The notes beneath the pieces were generated by a model that had not been told where the DNA came from, made no database searches, and was given only the letters and a program-made list of their open reading frames with translations. Below are positions 44,401-53,965 of a DNA stretch of 64,000 nucleotides, in pieces. How positions within the stretch are numbered: the stretch's first letter is position 1; each line of letters begins with the position of its first letter. The translations under genes and the position numbers were made by a program. Source of the DNA: Candidatus Electrothrix communis. Lineage in GTDB: Bacteria; Desulfobacterota; Desulfobulbia; Desulfobulbales; Desulfobulbaceae. The DNA is taken from contig CP130629.1 in the NCBI GenBank assembly GCA_030644725.1, forward strand, positions 1,776,795 to 1,840,794, written 5' to 3'.

Positions 44401-45918
44401 TTAAAAAGAACCACGGGCACCGATACCCAAGGTATTGGTTTCGTAATCCAGCTCATCAAAATTAGAATCTTTCTTATCAAAACTATAATTGAGGGTAAAA
44501 GACAACCATTTTTTCAGTGCGAAATCAAGGCTCGGGCTAAAATTCCACCGCTCATCAAGCCGAGAGCTGCCATCAAATTGGGCATAGTCTGAATCTTCAT
44601 AAATAAAACTCAATGCTCCTCTGATGCGACCGGTAAAACGATATCCATAGGCTAACCGAGAGGACCAAACGGTTTTATTCAGGGCGTACTGACTGTCTGA
44701 CTGTTCAATATTATACTTTGAGTTCAACAAAAATTCACTTTTACGGGTAGCCTGCCACGTCCCCTGCGCCTCAAAATGAAATGTATCTTCCCCATCGTCT
44801 AAGGTATCAGCAATAGCTTCAGATCCATCATTATTCCAATCTTCATCATAATCTACCGTCTGATAGCCAGCTTTAAGCATAAAAGCCGTCTTAACAGTGG
44901 CCTGCCAGTTCATTCCTGCATGCAAAAAGATATTATCATTATCCGGCATATCCTCTTCTTCATAACCAGCCGTCAGCAGGGAGCCTCCAATAAAGAAATT
45001 TGTTTTCGGGCTATAATCATAGGACAGTGCCCCATCAAAACCATCATCGGAACGATCCATGAAGTTATTAACATCAAGATCATAAAGCAACACATGGTTT
45101 GTATATCCTATTTGTACGGATATTTTATCGGTAAGACGCCAGTCGATCCCGGCTTTTAAAACATTGGTATCGTAAACCCTATTATTTTCTGAAGTTGCCT
45201 CTGTGATATTAAAAATATCCTGGCTATGAGAGTAGTTATCCATGAGCTGCAAGGTTAGGCGCTCATACGGCTTATATATCATTTGCCCCTGTAACCCGCT
45301 TTCAGCATGATCAAGTTCTGAATCTGCCGAATAGGTCATAAAATCCATTTTTCCGGCAAGGTAGATCTCAAACTTATTATAAACATCATATTCTGACTGA
45401 CTGTATTGCAAACCACCCACCACTGTATTATCAGCAGCAACTTGGACCGGCCGCCTGCTTCTTCTCGGCCACGTCAACCACACAGATGGAGAGATTCTCG
45501 TCAGAAAATTTTCTTCTTTCTCTGTATCGGTATTATACAGATTATCGGTCCACTCACCGTTCACCCCTAAGGCAGCATGGAGATATCCATTTCGATAACC
45601 GAACACTCTGCCGTCGGAGCCAATCTCTTCCTCCTCCGCAACCTTGCTCTGATTAACGTCAGCCTCGCTCTCCGGCGCAGATATTTCCGGCTCATTTATT
45701 ACAGAGGGTTCTGTATCTTGAGCTTGAGTTTGATCCTTGTGTACAGGAGGTACTTGGTCTTGAATTTGGTCATTATATTTCACTGTTGCCATCGGCAGAT
45801 CAGAGCTGGATGACGTCCCGACCTTATTATTGTACTCCTGTGCCTCTGAAAAATTCGCTTGCGAGCTCAACAACAGCAACAATGCACTGCTCATATATTT
45901 TTTCGATCGACTATCCAT
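44401..45918 (-). CDS. Outer-membrane beta-barrel protein of the exopolysaccharide locus
   Basis: A 505-residue exported protein. The signal peptide (SSALLLLLSSQANFSEAQ) is followed by an unstructured acidic stretch (30-110). The rest is about 380 residues of alternating strands typical of a BBP2/EpsL-type barrel, such as DWRLTDKISVQIGYTNHVLLYD and KWLSFTLNYSFDKKDSNFD. It ends in IGARGSF, with the terminal phenylalanine needed for Bam-dependent assembly. Position just before the SLBB export gene suggests it forms or stabilises the exit pore. Confidence 0.85.
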   Translation of the reverse strand: MDSRSKKYMSSALLLLLSSQANFSEAQEYNNKVGTSSSSDLPMATVKYNDQIQDQVPPVHKDQTQAQDTEPSVINEPEISAPESEADVNQSKVAEEEEIGSDGRVFGYRNGYLHAALGVNGEWTDNLYNTDTEKEENFLTRISPSVWLTWPRRSRRPVQVAADNTVVGGLQYSQSEYDVYNKFEIYLAGKMDFMTYSADSELDHAESGLQGQMIYKPYERLTLQLMDNYSHSQDIFNITEATSENNRVYDTNVLKAGIDWRLTDKISVQIGYTNHVLLYDLDVNNFMDRSDDGFDGALSYDYSPKTNFFIGGSLLTAGYEEEDMPDNDNIFLHAGMNWQATVKTAFMLKAGYQTVDYDEDWNNDGSEAIADTLDDGEDTFHFEAQGTWQATRKSEFLLNSKYNIEQSDSQYALNKTVWSSRLAYGYRFTGRIRGALSFIYEDSDYAQFDGSSRLDERWNFSPSLDFALKKWLSFTLNYSFDKKDSNFDELDYETNTLGIGARGSF

Positions 45919-46020
45919 TTTTGTCCTCTCACCTCATAAAATAAAAAAGGGCCACCCGTCCTAACGTACGGGTACAAAAGTAGAAAACTCTGTAACCATG
46001 CCGTGTAATGATCGAATCAG

Positions 46021-46620
46021 TTATGGCACCGAAGGGCTCGCGGATGGAGGATCTACGGGAGGTTCAATCAGCACTGGAGGTAGTACAGGCTCCGGCCGAG
46101 GTACAGGCTCCGGCCGAGGTACAGGCTCCGGCCGAGGTGCAGGCTCCGGCCGAGGTGCAGGCTCCGGCCGAAGTGCAGGCCCCTGCGGTGGTGGAGGCTC
46201 CGGCGGTGGAGGTGCAATATCCTGATCACTCAGCCCAAGTCTATTTCCCGCCCCACCATCAAAAAGATCCCGGTCAGTTAAGGTCTGTTTGTCTCCGCAC
46301 TCCGCAATACTTTCTTCAAGGGCTACACTCACGTCTTCTACAGTAATACCGAGTTTGTTTGCCGCCTCTCGAACAGCATCCCTATCAGCACCAGCGCAGT
46401 AAAGAGCCTTTAATCCCTTTTTCGCTTCAAATTTTTCGCTATTACTAATGATGAAAGTAAGAATTGCATTCGGACTCACATCATCGTTCAAGGCATTTTC
46501 CACAGCCACACTCATGCCGAACTCATCATATTCCGCTATAAAATCGTCTGTCCATGCAGCCTGCGCAACCCCGGCACCCAGCAGAATAAATACCAAAATT
46601 GCGTAATAAATATTCCTCAT
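46021..46620 (-). CDS. Exported protein with proline-rich repeat tail
   Basis: The start is ATG 46618-46620 with GGAGGGGA 4-5 nt upstream. The 199-residue product has a signal peptide (cleavage near AQAAW), a helical domain of about 100 residues with two cysteines (ALYCAGADRDAV and SIAECGD), and a tail of PEPAPR/PEPVPR repeats encoded by about six 18-bp units (46081-46190). Such tails usually span cell wall or bind SH3-like partners. The family is not recognised. It is the first gene of the exopolysaccharide unit. Confidence 0.75.
   Translation of the reverse strand: MRNIYYAILVFILLGAGVAQAAWTDDFIAEYDEFGMSVAVENALNDDVSPNAILTFIISNSEKFEAKKGLKALYCAGADRDAVREAANKLGITVEDVSVALEESIAECGDKQTLTDRDLFDGGAGNRLGLSDQDIAPPPPEPPPPQGPALRPEPAPRPEPAPRPEPVPRPEPVPRPEPVLPPVLIEPPVDPPSASPSVP
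46081..46190. repeat. 18-bp tandem repeat (about six units)
   Basis: Units of the form CAGGCTCCGGCCGAGGTA repeat with few changes and code for PEP(A/V)PR on the reverse strand. Copy number is likely to vary between strains. Confidence 0.85.
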
Positions 46621-46791
46621 TTTCCCCTCCAGCCAATATTTAAGAGTTCTTTCCAGGAACAGCAGTACAAAATATTTTACCTCATGAGCAAGCAAAAGTA
46701 AATGCATCTTTCCTCGTACATTACCTCAAAAAACCCAAGCAAACCATAAGCACCCTGCCCATAATAATGGACCTACCAGCGCAGCGCATTA

Positions 46792-47289
46792 TCAATCGTC
46801 CCTGAACGTAAGTAATACCGCATCACGCTCAGTTATGAACTGTCTATACAACACGCCGGATTTTTCCAACATAATCTTCGAGGCCTTTACCGAATCAGTC
46901 TGCTTATACTTATCAGAGAGAAAGATAATTTCTCCAATACCTGACTGGATAATCACCTTTGTGCATTCATTGCAGGGAAAGAGAGCTACATAGATTCGGC
47001 AGCCAGAAAGATTGCGAGAGGTCGCGTTCAAAACCGCATTCAATTCAGCATGGCAAACATAAGGATATTTGGTATCCAGATAACTCCCCTCACGACTCCA
47101 AGGCAGTTCATCATCTGAACAGCCCCAAGGAAAACCATTATAGCCAACCCCAACAATCTTATTATCAGAATCTGCTACACAGGCTCCGACTCGTGTATTT
47201 GGATCCTTTGAACGCTGCCCGGAAAGCAAAGCAACAGCCATAAAATACTCATCCCATGACAGACAATCTGTCCGTTTTTCACTTCCCAT
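46792..47289 (-). CDS. Deoxycytidylate deaminase family protein
   Basis: The start is placed at ATG 47287-47289, because GGAG lies just upstream and the homologous part starts with SWDEYFMAVALLS. A much longer frame upstream overlaps the next gene. The 165-residue enzyme has the zinc site H80-A-E82 and PCNEC (105-109), with NTRVGACVAD at 31-40. It should convert dCMP to dUMP for thymidylate synthesis. The insert between the NGFPWGCSDDELPW loop and the HAE motif is typical of ComEB-like dCMP deaminases. Confidence 0.88.
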   Translation of the reverse strand: MGSEKRTDCLSWDEYFMAVALLSGQRSKDPNTRVGACVADSDNKIVGVGYNGFPWGCSDDELPWSREGSYLDTKYPYVCHAELNAVLNATSRNLSGCRIYVALFPCNECTKVIIQSGIGEIIFLSDKYKQTDSVKASKIMLEKSGVLYRQFITERDAVLLTFRDD

Positions 47290-47410
47290 ACTCTCCGGTC
47301 TTCTCAACGCTTCTTTACAAATATCTTTTCTACCTGAATCGCACCGATCGACAGGTTCTCTCCGATTTTCTCTAATTTCCCCTAATCTTATCAGATCCTG
47401 CGCCAGGTTC

Positions 47411-48337
47411 CTACTCAACAGCGGCCCGATCCTGCTTAAATCTTTTCCTCCGATTCCGCCAGTCCGAATCCCCGGTAGTTTTTTCAATAAACTGCTGAAT
47501 AGCCATAAAATAATATTTCCCACCAATACTAATGAGGGAATTATGATCAGCACCGGGCACCACCTGAAGCTCCTTAACACGGGCACCGCTGTCAGCATGT
47601 AATTTTTCCGCCTGCCAAAGCGGAATCAGGGTATCGCGTTGACCGTGCAGGAGGAATGTAGGCTTTGTGACGTCCTTTATTTTGCCTCTATTATTAAAGG
47701 TCTGCTCCTCAATGACATCAATCGCCGACATGTCAGCTCCAAGGGTTTCCGCCAAAGGCAGGGTCTCGGCAAAGCCGCTCTCAATGATCAACCCACTGAT
47801 ATCCCTGTTATATTCCCGTGCAAGTTCTATGGCCGGAGCAGAGCCCAAAGATCTTCCCATGATAAAGACTGTCGTTCTGTATTCCCTTTCCGCCAGAATC
47901 TTTTTCAACTCGGCATACAAGATATGGCTGTCAGCAAGCAGAGTGGAAAAAGAGGGCTCACCGTCACTCCATCCATAGCCGCGATAATCCGTGACGAGCA
48001 CATTCAGTCCATATCGCACATATTCCGGACCAATCACATCGTAATCCGAAACGATTTCGCCGTTTCCGTGAAAGAAAAGGATGGTCGGCTTCTCTTTGCC
48101 TGCTGCAAAAAAACGACACCCGATAACGACACCGGGTTCGACCTCAATATCAATATCTTCAGCCCCTGCGGGCAAAGGGGTCTGCTCCGCTGTTCGAGGA
48201 TGAAACAAAACACGTTGCACTTCAGGACGATCCATAGGGTTCTCCGTTCGCTTTTCCGGGCTGCCACAACTCCACATCAAACTCCACACCATCAGATAGG
48301 GCAACACAGAGAGCAGCGATTGTCGGAAAAATTTCAT
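47411..48337 (-). CDS. Exported alpha/beta hydrolase
   Basis: A 308-residue alpha/beta hydrolase of the BEM46/YqiA-like group. The signal region ends in SLMWSC, a possible but weak lipobox (C24). The oxyanion segment FFHGNGE lies at 88-94, the nucleophile elbow GRSLGS at 161-166 with S163, the acid in GQRDTLIP near 245, and the histidine in GADHNSL near 275. Substrate unknown; esterases or lipases of this group act on small acyl esters at the envelope. Its neighbours are unrelated. Confidence 0.85.
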   Translation of the reverse strand: MKFFRQSLLSVLPYLMVWSLMWSCGSPEKRTENPMDRPEVQRVLFHPRTAEQTPLPAGAEDIDIEVEPGVVIGCRFFAAGKEKPTILFFHGNGEIVSDYDVIGPEYVRYGLNVLVTDYRGYGWSDGEPSFSTLLADSHILYAELKKILAEREYRTTVFIMGRSLGSAPAIELAREYNRDISGLIIESGFAETLPLAETLGADMSAIDVIEEQTFNNRGKIKDVTKPTFLLHGQRDTLIPLWQAEKLHADSGARVKELQVVPGADHNSLISIGGKYYFMAIQQFIEKTTGDSDWRNRRKRFKQDRAAVE

Positions 48338-48406
48338 TATATTTTTTCTTGATATTTTTCTTGATATTTTCTTGAGATCCCAAGGGGCAGGAGCAGGCTG
48401 CCGCTG

Positions 48407-48667
48407 TCATTTCTTGTCAACGCGGAATCTGTTCATAAGCCGAATAAGCTTGAAAAACAACAGAGCAAGAGGCAGTCCATGATAGAACAGATCAAAGATA
48501 TCAAGAGGCCTTTTCAAGGTACCGGCTGCCAGCATACGAATTTTTTCAAGAAGATGCGGCTCAGGAACAAACGGGGCAAGCCCCAGAATAAGCGCAACAA
48601 CCAAGAGTGGTGCTAAAGGTATGGCGTCCAGCCATCCACCGATTCTTCCCATCCGCCCCGGATTCAT
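48407..48667 (-). CDS. Small membrane protein (86 aa)
   Basis: The product has one strong membrane helix (PLAPLLVVALILGLAPF) and a second weaker one (FYHGLPLALLFFKLIRLM), joined by a short amphipathic loop (LLEKIRMLAAGTLKRPLDIFD). Short proteins with the 'GLAPFxPEPHLxEK' motif are common in Gram-negative genomes, but I know of no assigned role. Its ATG overlaps the PpsR stop (ATGA), so it is coupled to that gene. Confidence 0.75.
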   Translation of the reverse strand: MNPGRMGRIGGWLDAIPLAPLLVVALILGLAPFVPEPHLLEKIRMLAAGTLKRPLDIFDLFYHGLPLALLFFKLIRLMNRFRVDKK

Positions 48668-49479
48668 CTTTTCTTCTTTGATATACCAAGGATCTGGGTC
48701 ACCTGAACAGAAAGTTCTTCAATAGACTTTCCCTCGGTACTCACCGTTTTGATCCCATGCTGCATATAGAGCTGGTCAGCCTGTCGTATTTCAGCTCGGC
48801 AGGTTGCCAATTGGGCATACGTGCTCCCCTTATAGCGTTCCTCTCTGATCTTATGGAGGAACTGAGGAGAAATAGTCAAACCAACTGTCCGATTGCGATT
48901 ACGGATAATATCCATTGGCAGCTCGTACGCTGCCAAATGATCGGCTGTCATCGGAAAATTGGCCGCTTTCAGCCCCATATGGGTAGCCAAGTAGACACTG
49001 ACTGGGGTTTTCCCTGTCCTGGAAACTCCTACCAAAATGATTTCTGCCTGGTCATACCCGCCGGTTCTCTGTCCGTCGTCATGCTCAATGGTGTAATGGA
49101 TAGCCTCCACCCGTTTATCCGGCTGAGCATCATCACGGTTTCTAAAGAATCCAGGCTGGCGCAGGGCCTTGGCTTCCAGCTTCCGTTCGAGCCTGTCCAA
49201 GAGCCCACCATAGAGGTCAAACATCTCAATCTCAGCTCTGTCAAAAACAGCGCACACATCCGAATCTATAATGGTACAAAATACCAAAGGCTGCAGGCCG
49301 CCCGACTGTTCCATGATATGGGCAATTGCTTTTTCGGCATCATATCGCGTTTTGACAAAGGGGATCTTCTCCTCATTCAAACCGATTGCCGGAAATTGAC
49401 AGAGGAGAGACTTCCCTATGTCTTCTGTCAGCAAGGCAGTTGAATCAGAGACATAATATACATCTTTAACAGTCCACAT
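48664..49479 (-). CDS. PEP synthase regulatory kinase/pyrophosphorylase (PpsR/PSRP family)
   Basis: A 271-residue DUF299-family protein. These bifunctional enzymes inactivate phosphoenolpyruvate synthase or pyruvate,phosphate dikinase by ADP-dependent phosphorylation and reactivate it by phosphorolysis. YYVSDSTALLTEDIG at 8-22 and the P-loop GVSRTGKTP at 151-159 are characteristic; MDIIRNRNRTVGLTISP follows. The target enzyme is not in the window. Translationally coupled to the small membrane protein downstream. Confidence 0.92.
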   Translation of the reverse strand: MWTVKDVYYVSDSTALLTEDIGKSLLCQFPAIGLNEEKIPFVKTRYDAEKAIAHIMEQSGGLQPLVFCTIIDSDVCAVFDRAEIEMFDLYGGLLDRLERKLEAKALRQPGFFRNRDDAQPDKRVEAIHYTIEHDDGQRTGGYDQAEIILVGVSRTGKTPVSVYLATHMGLKAANFPMTADHLAAYELPMDIIRNRNRTVGLTISPQFLHKIREERYKGSTYAQLATCRAEIRQADQLYMQHGIKTVSTEGKSIEELSVQVTQILGISKKKR

Positions 49480-49488
49480 GGCCCTGCC

Positions 49489-49782
49489 TCACTCGCCTGT
49501 CTCAAGTTGTCTAATCTGATCAACCCGCTTATGACAGAACAAACACCGATAGGGCTGCGGATGTTTTTCCGATAAAGGCTTTATTTTTTCAGCACCATGA
49601 CATTCCAGACAGAAACCTTCAGCCTGCTTGCGATCCATATCCATGAATTGCTCATGATTCTTGTCACGCGGCATGCGCGGTGTTGTTTCCGGGGGAGCGC
49701 TCCATAAAAAATAAAAAAGCCCGCCGCAAATTAAAATAAAAAAAACATGATAGACAAGAAGATTCTTTTTCTTTTCCGCCAT
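49489..49782 (-). CDS. Membrane-anchored small dihaem protein (NapC/NrfH-like or NapB-like fragment)
   Basis: Starting from ATG 49780-49782, which removes a basic extension without a ribosome-binding site, the protein has 97 residues. One membrane helix (LLVYHVFFILICGGLFYFLW) anchors it, and two haem motifs follow, CLECH (58-62) and CLFCH (80-84). It is too short for NrfH (four haems). It may pass electrons between a quinol oxidase and a soluble cytochrome. It lies 9 bp upstream of the PpsR gene on the same strand. Confidence 0.78.
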   Translation of the reverse strand: MAEKKKNLLVYHVFFILICGGLFYFLWSAPPETTPRMPRDKNHEQFMDMDRKQAEGFCLECHGAEKIKPLSEKHPQPYRCLFCHKRVDQIRQLETGE

Positions 49783-50083
49783 TGGGATAAAATCCAAGAG
49801 TAAGCGTTCAGCACGTGAACGACAGGATTGTCGCAGCATACAACATTATTTACACAACGTTTCCAACGCAGCATGCTGATTTCTGATTGTATATTACCTG
49901 CACAGCTATTAACCTAAACATGATGCGTTTTCTTCCAACAGCAACATCTTGTCAGCTCACGTCAACGTATACGGCAAGGTATAAATAGATAAAAATTGCA
50001 GTATACACGAACCGAGAAAAATATAAAATAACTCATCCGTACTTTCTTGTTTCTTTCACCAAACAGCGAAAAATTATATCTCC
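49783..50083. other. Divergent intergenic region
   Basis: No gene is visible between the leftward dihaem gene and pepN. The 100 bp before pepN is AT-rich and should hold its promoter; no consensus boxes stood out. Confidence 0.4.
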
Positions 50084-52750
50084 ATGAAACAGCACACGAC
50101 AAAGCATTTGAAAGATTACCACCCTTTCCCTTTCACACTCTCCACAGTTGACCTTCTTTTTGAACTGGCCCCGGAGCAGACACGGGTACTTACCCGCACT
50201 GTTATGGAGCGTAATCCGCTGAGCAAGCTGAGCACGGGCAGCAGCTCAGGCCTTGAACTCCATGGCGAACATCTTGAACTGGTTTCCGTTACAATTGACA
50301 AGCGCCTACTGACAGACGATGAATACACATACGATGCTCACAGACTCCAGATTCCCAAAGTGCCGGATCAATTCACCCTGGAAGTTGAGACCCTCATCAA
50401 CCCTGAGGCTAACACAGCCCTAGAAGGCCTCTATCTCTCATCAGGAAATTACTGCACTCAATGCGAAGCCCAAGGATTTCGCCGCATTACCTGTTATCCG
50501 GACCGGCCCGATGTCTTAGCTGTTTTTACCACCACGGTCATCGGCCCCCGAGACAGTTGTCCGGTCCTGCTGGCCAACGGCAACCTGACTCATCAGGGCA
50601 AACTTGATGGCGGCCGTCATTTTGCCACCTGGCATGACCCCTTTCCCAAGCCCAGCTATCTCTTTGCCCTGGTCGCTGGCAACCTGACCTGCCTTGAAGA
50701 TCATTTTACCACCATGTCTGGTCGCGAGGTTACCTTGCATATCTATGTTGAGCATCGAAACAGGGAAAAATGCAGCCATGCTATGGCATCTCTGAAAAAC
50801 TCCATGCGCTGGGACGAGCAGGCCTTTGGCCGGGAATACGATCTTGACATCTACATGATCGTGGCGGTGGATGATTTCAACATGGGGGCTATGGAAAACA
50901 AGGGCTTAAACGTCTTTAACTCCAAATATGTTCTGGCCCGCCCGGCAACAGCAACAGATGCTGATTACGAGGGGATCGAAGGAGTTATCGGGCACGAGTA
51001 TTTCCATAACTGGACAGGCAATAGAGTCACCTGCCGGGACTGGTTCCAGCTCAGCCTCAAGGAAGGCCTGACCGTGTTTCGAGATCAGGAATTTTCTGCG
51101 GATATGGGTTCCAGAGCGGTCAAACGGATTCGGGACGCCGATATTATGCGATCTTTTCAGTTTAGGGAAGACAGCGGCCCCATGGCCCATCCGGTCAGGC
51201 CCGCATCCTATATGGAGATCAATAATTTCTACACCCTGACCGTCTATAATAAGGGTGCCGAAGTGATCCGGATGCTCCACACCCTGTTGGGACCGGAAGA
51301 CTTTCGCAAGGGCATGGATCTCTATTTTGCACGACATGACAGTCAGGCAGTGACCTGCGATGACTTTATCCAAGCCATGCAGGATGCTCAAGTAGGAGAG
51401 ACCATCTTGGATTTCGAGCACTTCAAACGCTGGTACAGCCAGGCTGGAACACCGACGGTCACAGTTTCGCAGGATTACAACCCAGCAACACAGGAATACA
51501 CCCTGACAGCAGAGCAGAGCTGCCCAGATACACCGGATCAACAGGCCAAGGACAAGCAACCTTTCCTCATGCCCCTGTGTATTGGTCTCTTGGACAGCAA
51601 GGGCCAAGATATAGAGTTGCATCTGCACGATGAGGGCAGGAACAACGGGCCCCTGGTGCTTCGCCAAGAAAAGCAGCAATTCCGCTTCACCGGGGTTGAA
51701 GAACGACCCGTGCTTTCCATGAATCGAAATTTTTCAGCACCGATCAACATTGTCTCAGATCTCGGCGAAGAAGATCTGGCCTTTCTCATGGCCCATGACC
51801 CTGATCCCTTTAATCGCTGGGATGCCGGGCAACAGCTGGGCCTGCGCTATCTCCTGGCCGGAATCGACGATTGGCACCAAGGGAAGGGCTTTACCGTACC
51901 CTCCTTATTTCATCAGGCATTTGAACGCCTTTTATGCGACAAAAAAACCGACCCGGCCTTTCTGGCCTCTGCGCTGATCCTGCCCTCGGAAACATGGCTC
52001 AGTCAGCAGCTCAATATCATCGAACCGGAGGCCGTACACGTCACCCGTCAAGCTTTCCGCCAGCAGCTGAGTTGGCTGCACCGGGACAACCTCTACGGAA
52101 ATTATTACACACTGGGAACTGAGGAACCTTACAGATACTCTGCAAAAGAAGCGGCCCGACGGGCCCTGCGAAACTGCTGTCTCACCTACCTGCTTGTCCC
52201 GGAAACAGGTGAAAAAATTCCTGATGAGATTTTGCACATCGGTACGGAGCAATACCAACAGGCAGATAATATGACAGATGCATTAGCAGCACTGAGAGCG
52301 GTGACCAATGTGGATCGGGCAGCTGGAGACAAACTCCTTGCCGATTTTCACAGTCGCTGGCAGGATGACCCCTTAGTGATGGATAAATGGCTCGTCCTTC
52401 AGGCCACATGCACCCTACCCGGCACCTTAGAACGAGTCCAGGAATTGATGCGGCACCCGGCCTTCAGTATGAAAAACCCTAACAAGGTGCGCTCACTTAT
52501 CGGGGCCTTTTGCGGCAACCAGCATCAATTCCATGCCAAGGACGGCAAGGGCTACAGCTTTCTGGTCCAATGTATTACCGAGCTTGACCCCATAAATCCG
52601 CAGGTGGCGGCACGGATGCTCCCTCCGCTCACAAGATGGAAGCAATATGATGAGCATCGGCAGCAATTGATGAAGGCGGCCCTTGAACGGATCGCTAAAC
52701 TGCCAGGCCTGTCCCGCGATACAGGGGAAATTGTCCAAAAGAGCTTGTGA
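50084..52750 (+). CDS. pepN: Aminopeptidase N (M1 family)
   Basis: An 888-residue zinc aminopeptidase that removes N-terminal residues from peptides in the cytoplasm. GAMENKGLNVF near 265-275 is the substrate anchor. HEYFH (304-308) plus the downstream glutamate in SLKEGL form the HExxH-x18-E zinc site, and the flanking NWTGNRVTCRDWFQ is the exact signature of the gamma-proteobacterial PepN type. DFKHWY-like (FEHFKRWYSQAGTP) and C-terminal HEAT-type repeats complete it. Length is normal (870-890). It starts with ATG 50084 and is monocistronic. Confidence 0.96.
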   Translation: MKQHTTKHLKDYHPFPFTLSTVDLLFELAPEQTRVLTRTVMERNPLSKLSTGSSSGLELHGEHLELVSVTIDKRLLTDDEYTYDAHRLQIPKVPDQFTLEVETLINPEANTALEGLYLSSGNYCTQCEAQGFRRITCYPDRPDVLAVFTTTVIGPRDSCPVLLANGNLTHQGKLDGGRHFATWHDPFPKPSYLFALVAGNLTCLEDHFTTMSGREVTLHIYVEHRNREKCSHAMASLKNSMRWDEQAFGREYDLDIYMIVAVDDFNMGAMENKGLNVFNSKYVLARPATATDADYEGIEGVIGHEYFHNWTGNRVTCRDWFQLSLKEGLTVFRDQEFSADMGSRAVKRIRDADIMRSFQFREDSGPMAHPVRPASYMEINNFYTLTVYNKGAEVIRMLHTLLGPEDFRKGMDLYFARHDSQAVTCDDFIQAMQDAQVGETILDFEHFKRWYSQAGTPTVTVSQDYNPATQEYTLTAEQSCPDTPDQQAKDKQPFLMPLCIGLLDSKGQDIELHLHDEGRNNGPLVLRQEKQQFRFTGVEERPVLSMNRNFSAPINIVSDLGEEDLAFLMAHDPDPFNRWDAGQQLGLRYLLAGIDDWHQGKGFTVPSLFHQAFERLLCDKKTDPAFLASALILPSETWLSQQLNIIEPEAVHVTRQAFRQQLSWLHRDNLYGNYYTLGTEEPYRYSAKEAARRALRNCCLTYLLVPETGEKIPDEILHIGTEQYQQADNMTDALAALRAVTNVDRAAGDKLLADFHSRWQDDPLVMDKWLVLQATCTLPGTLERVQELMRHPAFSMKNPNKVRSLIGAFCGNQHQFHAKDGKGYSFLVQCITELDPINPQVAARMLPPLTRWKQYDEHRQQLMKAALERIAKLPGLSRDTGEIVQKSL

Positions 52751-52975
52751 GCCTTTTTCGAAGTTATAAATGAGAACTTCTTCTTTTTTCGCTGCCCCAG
52801 AGGCCAAAATCCTCTAGCGGGTAAAAAAACATAAGTAGCTCCCTGTTCCATCAAGAGAAAAATTGTTTTTATGTTGCAAGTAGGGTATAAATAATTATAT
52901 CAAGTCAAATAAAAGTATAATTACTTAGATCCTACTTATACATAAAACAATTCTTCACTTTCTCAGGGAGGAATT
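52751..52975. other. Intergenic region with AT-rich inverted repeat
   Basis: AAGTAGG (about 52879-52885) and CCTACTT (about 52931-52937) pair in inverted order around an AT-rich centre, just upstream of the two-CW gene. It could be an operator or a cruciform; nothing else is seen. Confidence 0.35.
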
Positions 52976-53254
52976 ATGGAAACAGAGCATTTGAACTGTT
53001 GGGAATTCAAGGAATGCGGCAGGGAACCAAACGGGAAAAATGTTGCCTTGTTCGGCGTATGCCCTGTTGCAACTGACAGCAGAGCTGACGGTATCCATAA
53101 TGGCAAAAACGGCGGGAGGTGCTGTTGGGTTTTCAATTCCCCTGATGGGAAAAAAAATACGGCGGGTTGCTACACCGGTATCTTTACAACATGCAGCGAA
53201 TGTGATTTTTACAGAGCTGTTCGGACCTCTTCTCGTCTTCTTGTTTTTCTTTAA
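52976..53254 (+). CDS. Two-CW domain protein
   Basis: A 92-residue protein starts at ATG 52976 behind GGGAGGAA. Its cysteine/tryptophan pattern (NCWEFKECGREPNGK, then GVCPVATD, then GRCCWVFNSPDGKK, then CSECDFY) is that of the small 'two-CW domain' proteins, which are frequent in sulfate reducers and other anaerobes and usually fused to or next to PAS or methyl-accepting proteins. Metal or cluster binding is likely but not shown. The last residues (RTSSRLLVFL) depart from the usual end. It is followed by a terminator and stands alone. Confidence 0.82.
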   Translation: METEHLNCWEFKECGREPNGKNVALFGVCPVATDSRADGIHNGKNGGRCCWVFNSPDGKKNTAGCYTGIFTTCSECDFYRAVRTSSRLLVFL

Positions 53255-53269
53255 ATGTTTCTTCAAATT

Positions 53270-53305
53270 GCCGGGTCCGCACGCTGTACTCGCCCGGCTT
53301 TTTTA
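53270..53305 (+). terminator. Intrinsic terminator
   Basis: Stem GCCGGG / CCCGGC (53270-53275 and 53293-53298) is followed by six T. It lies 16 bp past the two-CW stop codon. Confidence 0.85.
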
Positions 53306-53965
53306 TTCTGACGACGGGGAATTGATCTCGACCACCCCTCGCTGCCTCCTCCTTACTCCGTCCTCCGGTTTTGATCCGCGATACAAATTTTGGTATTTTT
53401 ACTCAACGTAAAAAAATCGAGCCGAACGCTCTTCCCTTCGATAAACACAACATTTCCCCTTCTCCCTCAATTAAAAAACGATTCGTTCTCACCCACCTTA
53501 AGCATTCATCGCAAAATAAAAATGTTGGCATGTTTATTTCAGATATATCCCTGATGAGCTCTAAGTGCATAATGCTCATGAACAGGCATCCTGTGAGAAC
53601 AAAAATAACAAAGAAGGGGAGCTGCTGCTATCATCTTCACCTCGCCGGGTGCGTGCTCAACGCGTGCCTCGGTTTCTTCGAGTCTGGGATTCGAACCCGC
53701 AACCCCGACCAGTAACCCGCAGCACTGCGCGGTTTAAGAAAAAACACTCTTACACCGCCGTGGTTACTTTTCGGGAAAGAAGCTACACGGCAGTAAATTT
53801 CATTCCTCTATATCAATAAAAAGCAACATGTTAATACTATATACTATAGACAAATAGAGGTTGACTTGCATTGTACATTCATGTTAAATAGGGATGAAAT
53901 ATTAATCCCTTACCTAAATAACTAGTTAATTTCACTTTGTATGCATTGGAGGTTGAAAATTTATT
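53306..53965. other. Non-coding accessory stretch
   Basis: AT-rich with only chance frames apart from the tRNA-like repeat. It forms the left border of the restriction-modification island. Confidence 0.4.
53639..53735 (-). repeat. tRNA-like repeat, copy 1
   Basis: On the reverse strand the block reads GCGCAGTGCTGCGGGTTA, then a T-arm-like GGGTTCGAATCCC, then a palindromic tail with GCACGC and CACCCGGCGAGG. A related copy lies about 595 bp downstream in the same orientation. The acceptor and D-arm parts are not recognisable, so it is not a working tRNA. Confidence 0.6.

Noticed and set aside
46081-46190. CRISPR-like array
   Set aside because: The 18-bp units are contiguous with no spacers and code for a proline-rich tail in frame.
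47290-47598. N-terminal membrane extension of the dCMP deaminase
   Set aside because: The extension overlaps the hydrolase gene in another frame, lacks a ribosome-binding site and shows hydrophobic shadow sequence. The enzyme proper starts at 47289.
50906-51679. 257-codon reverse frame inside pepN
   Set aside because: It is a shadow of a highly conserved forward gene; composition and lack of start signals argue against coding.
53639-53735. tRNA gene on the reverse strand
   Set aside because: Only a T-arm-like core and part of a D-arm-like stretch are present. The T stem pairs at three of five positions and no acceptor stem can be built.
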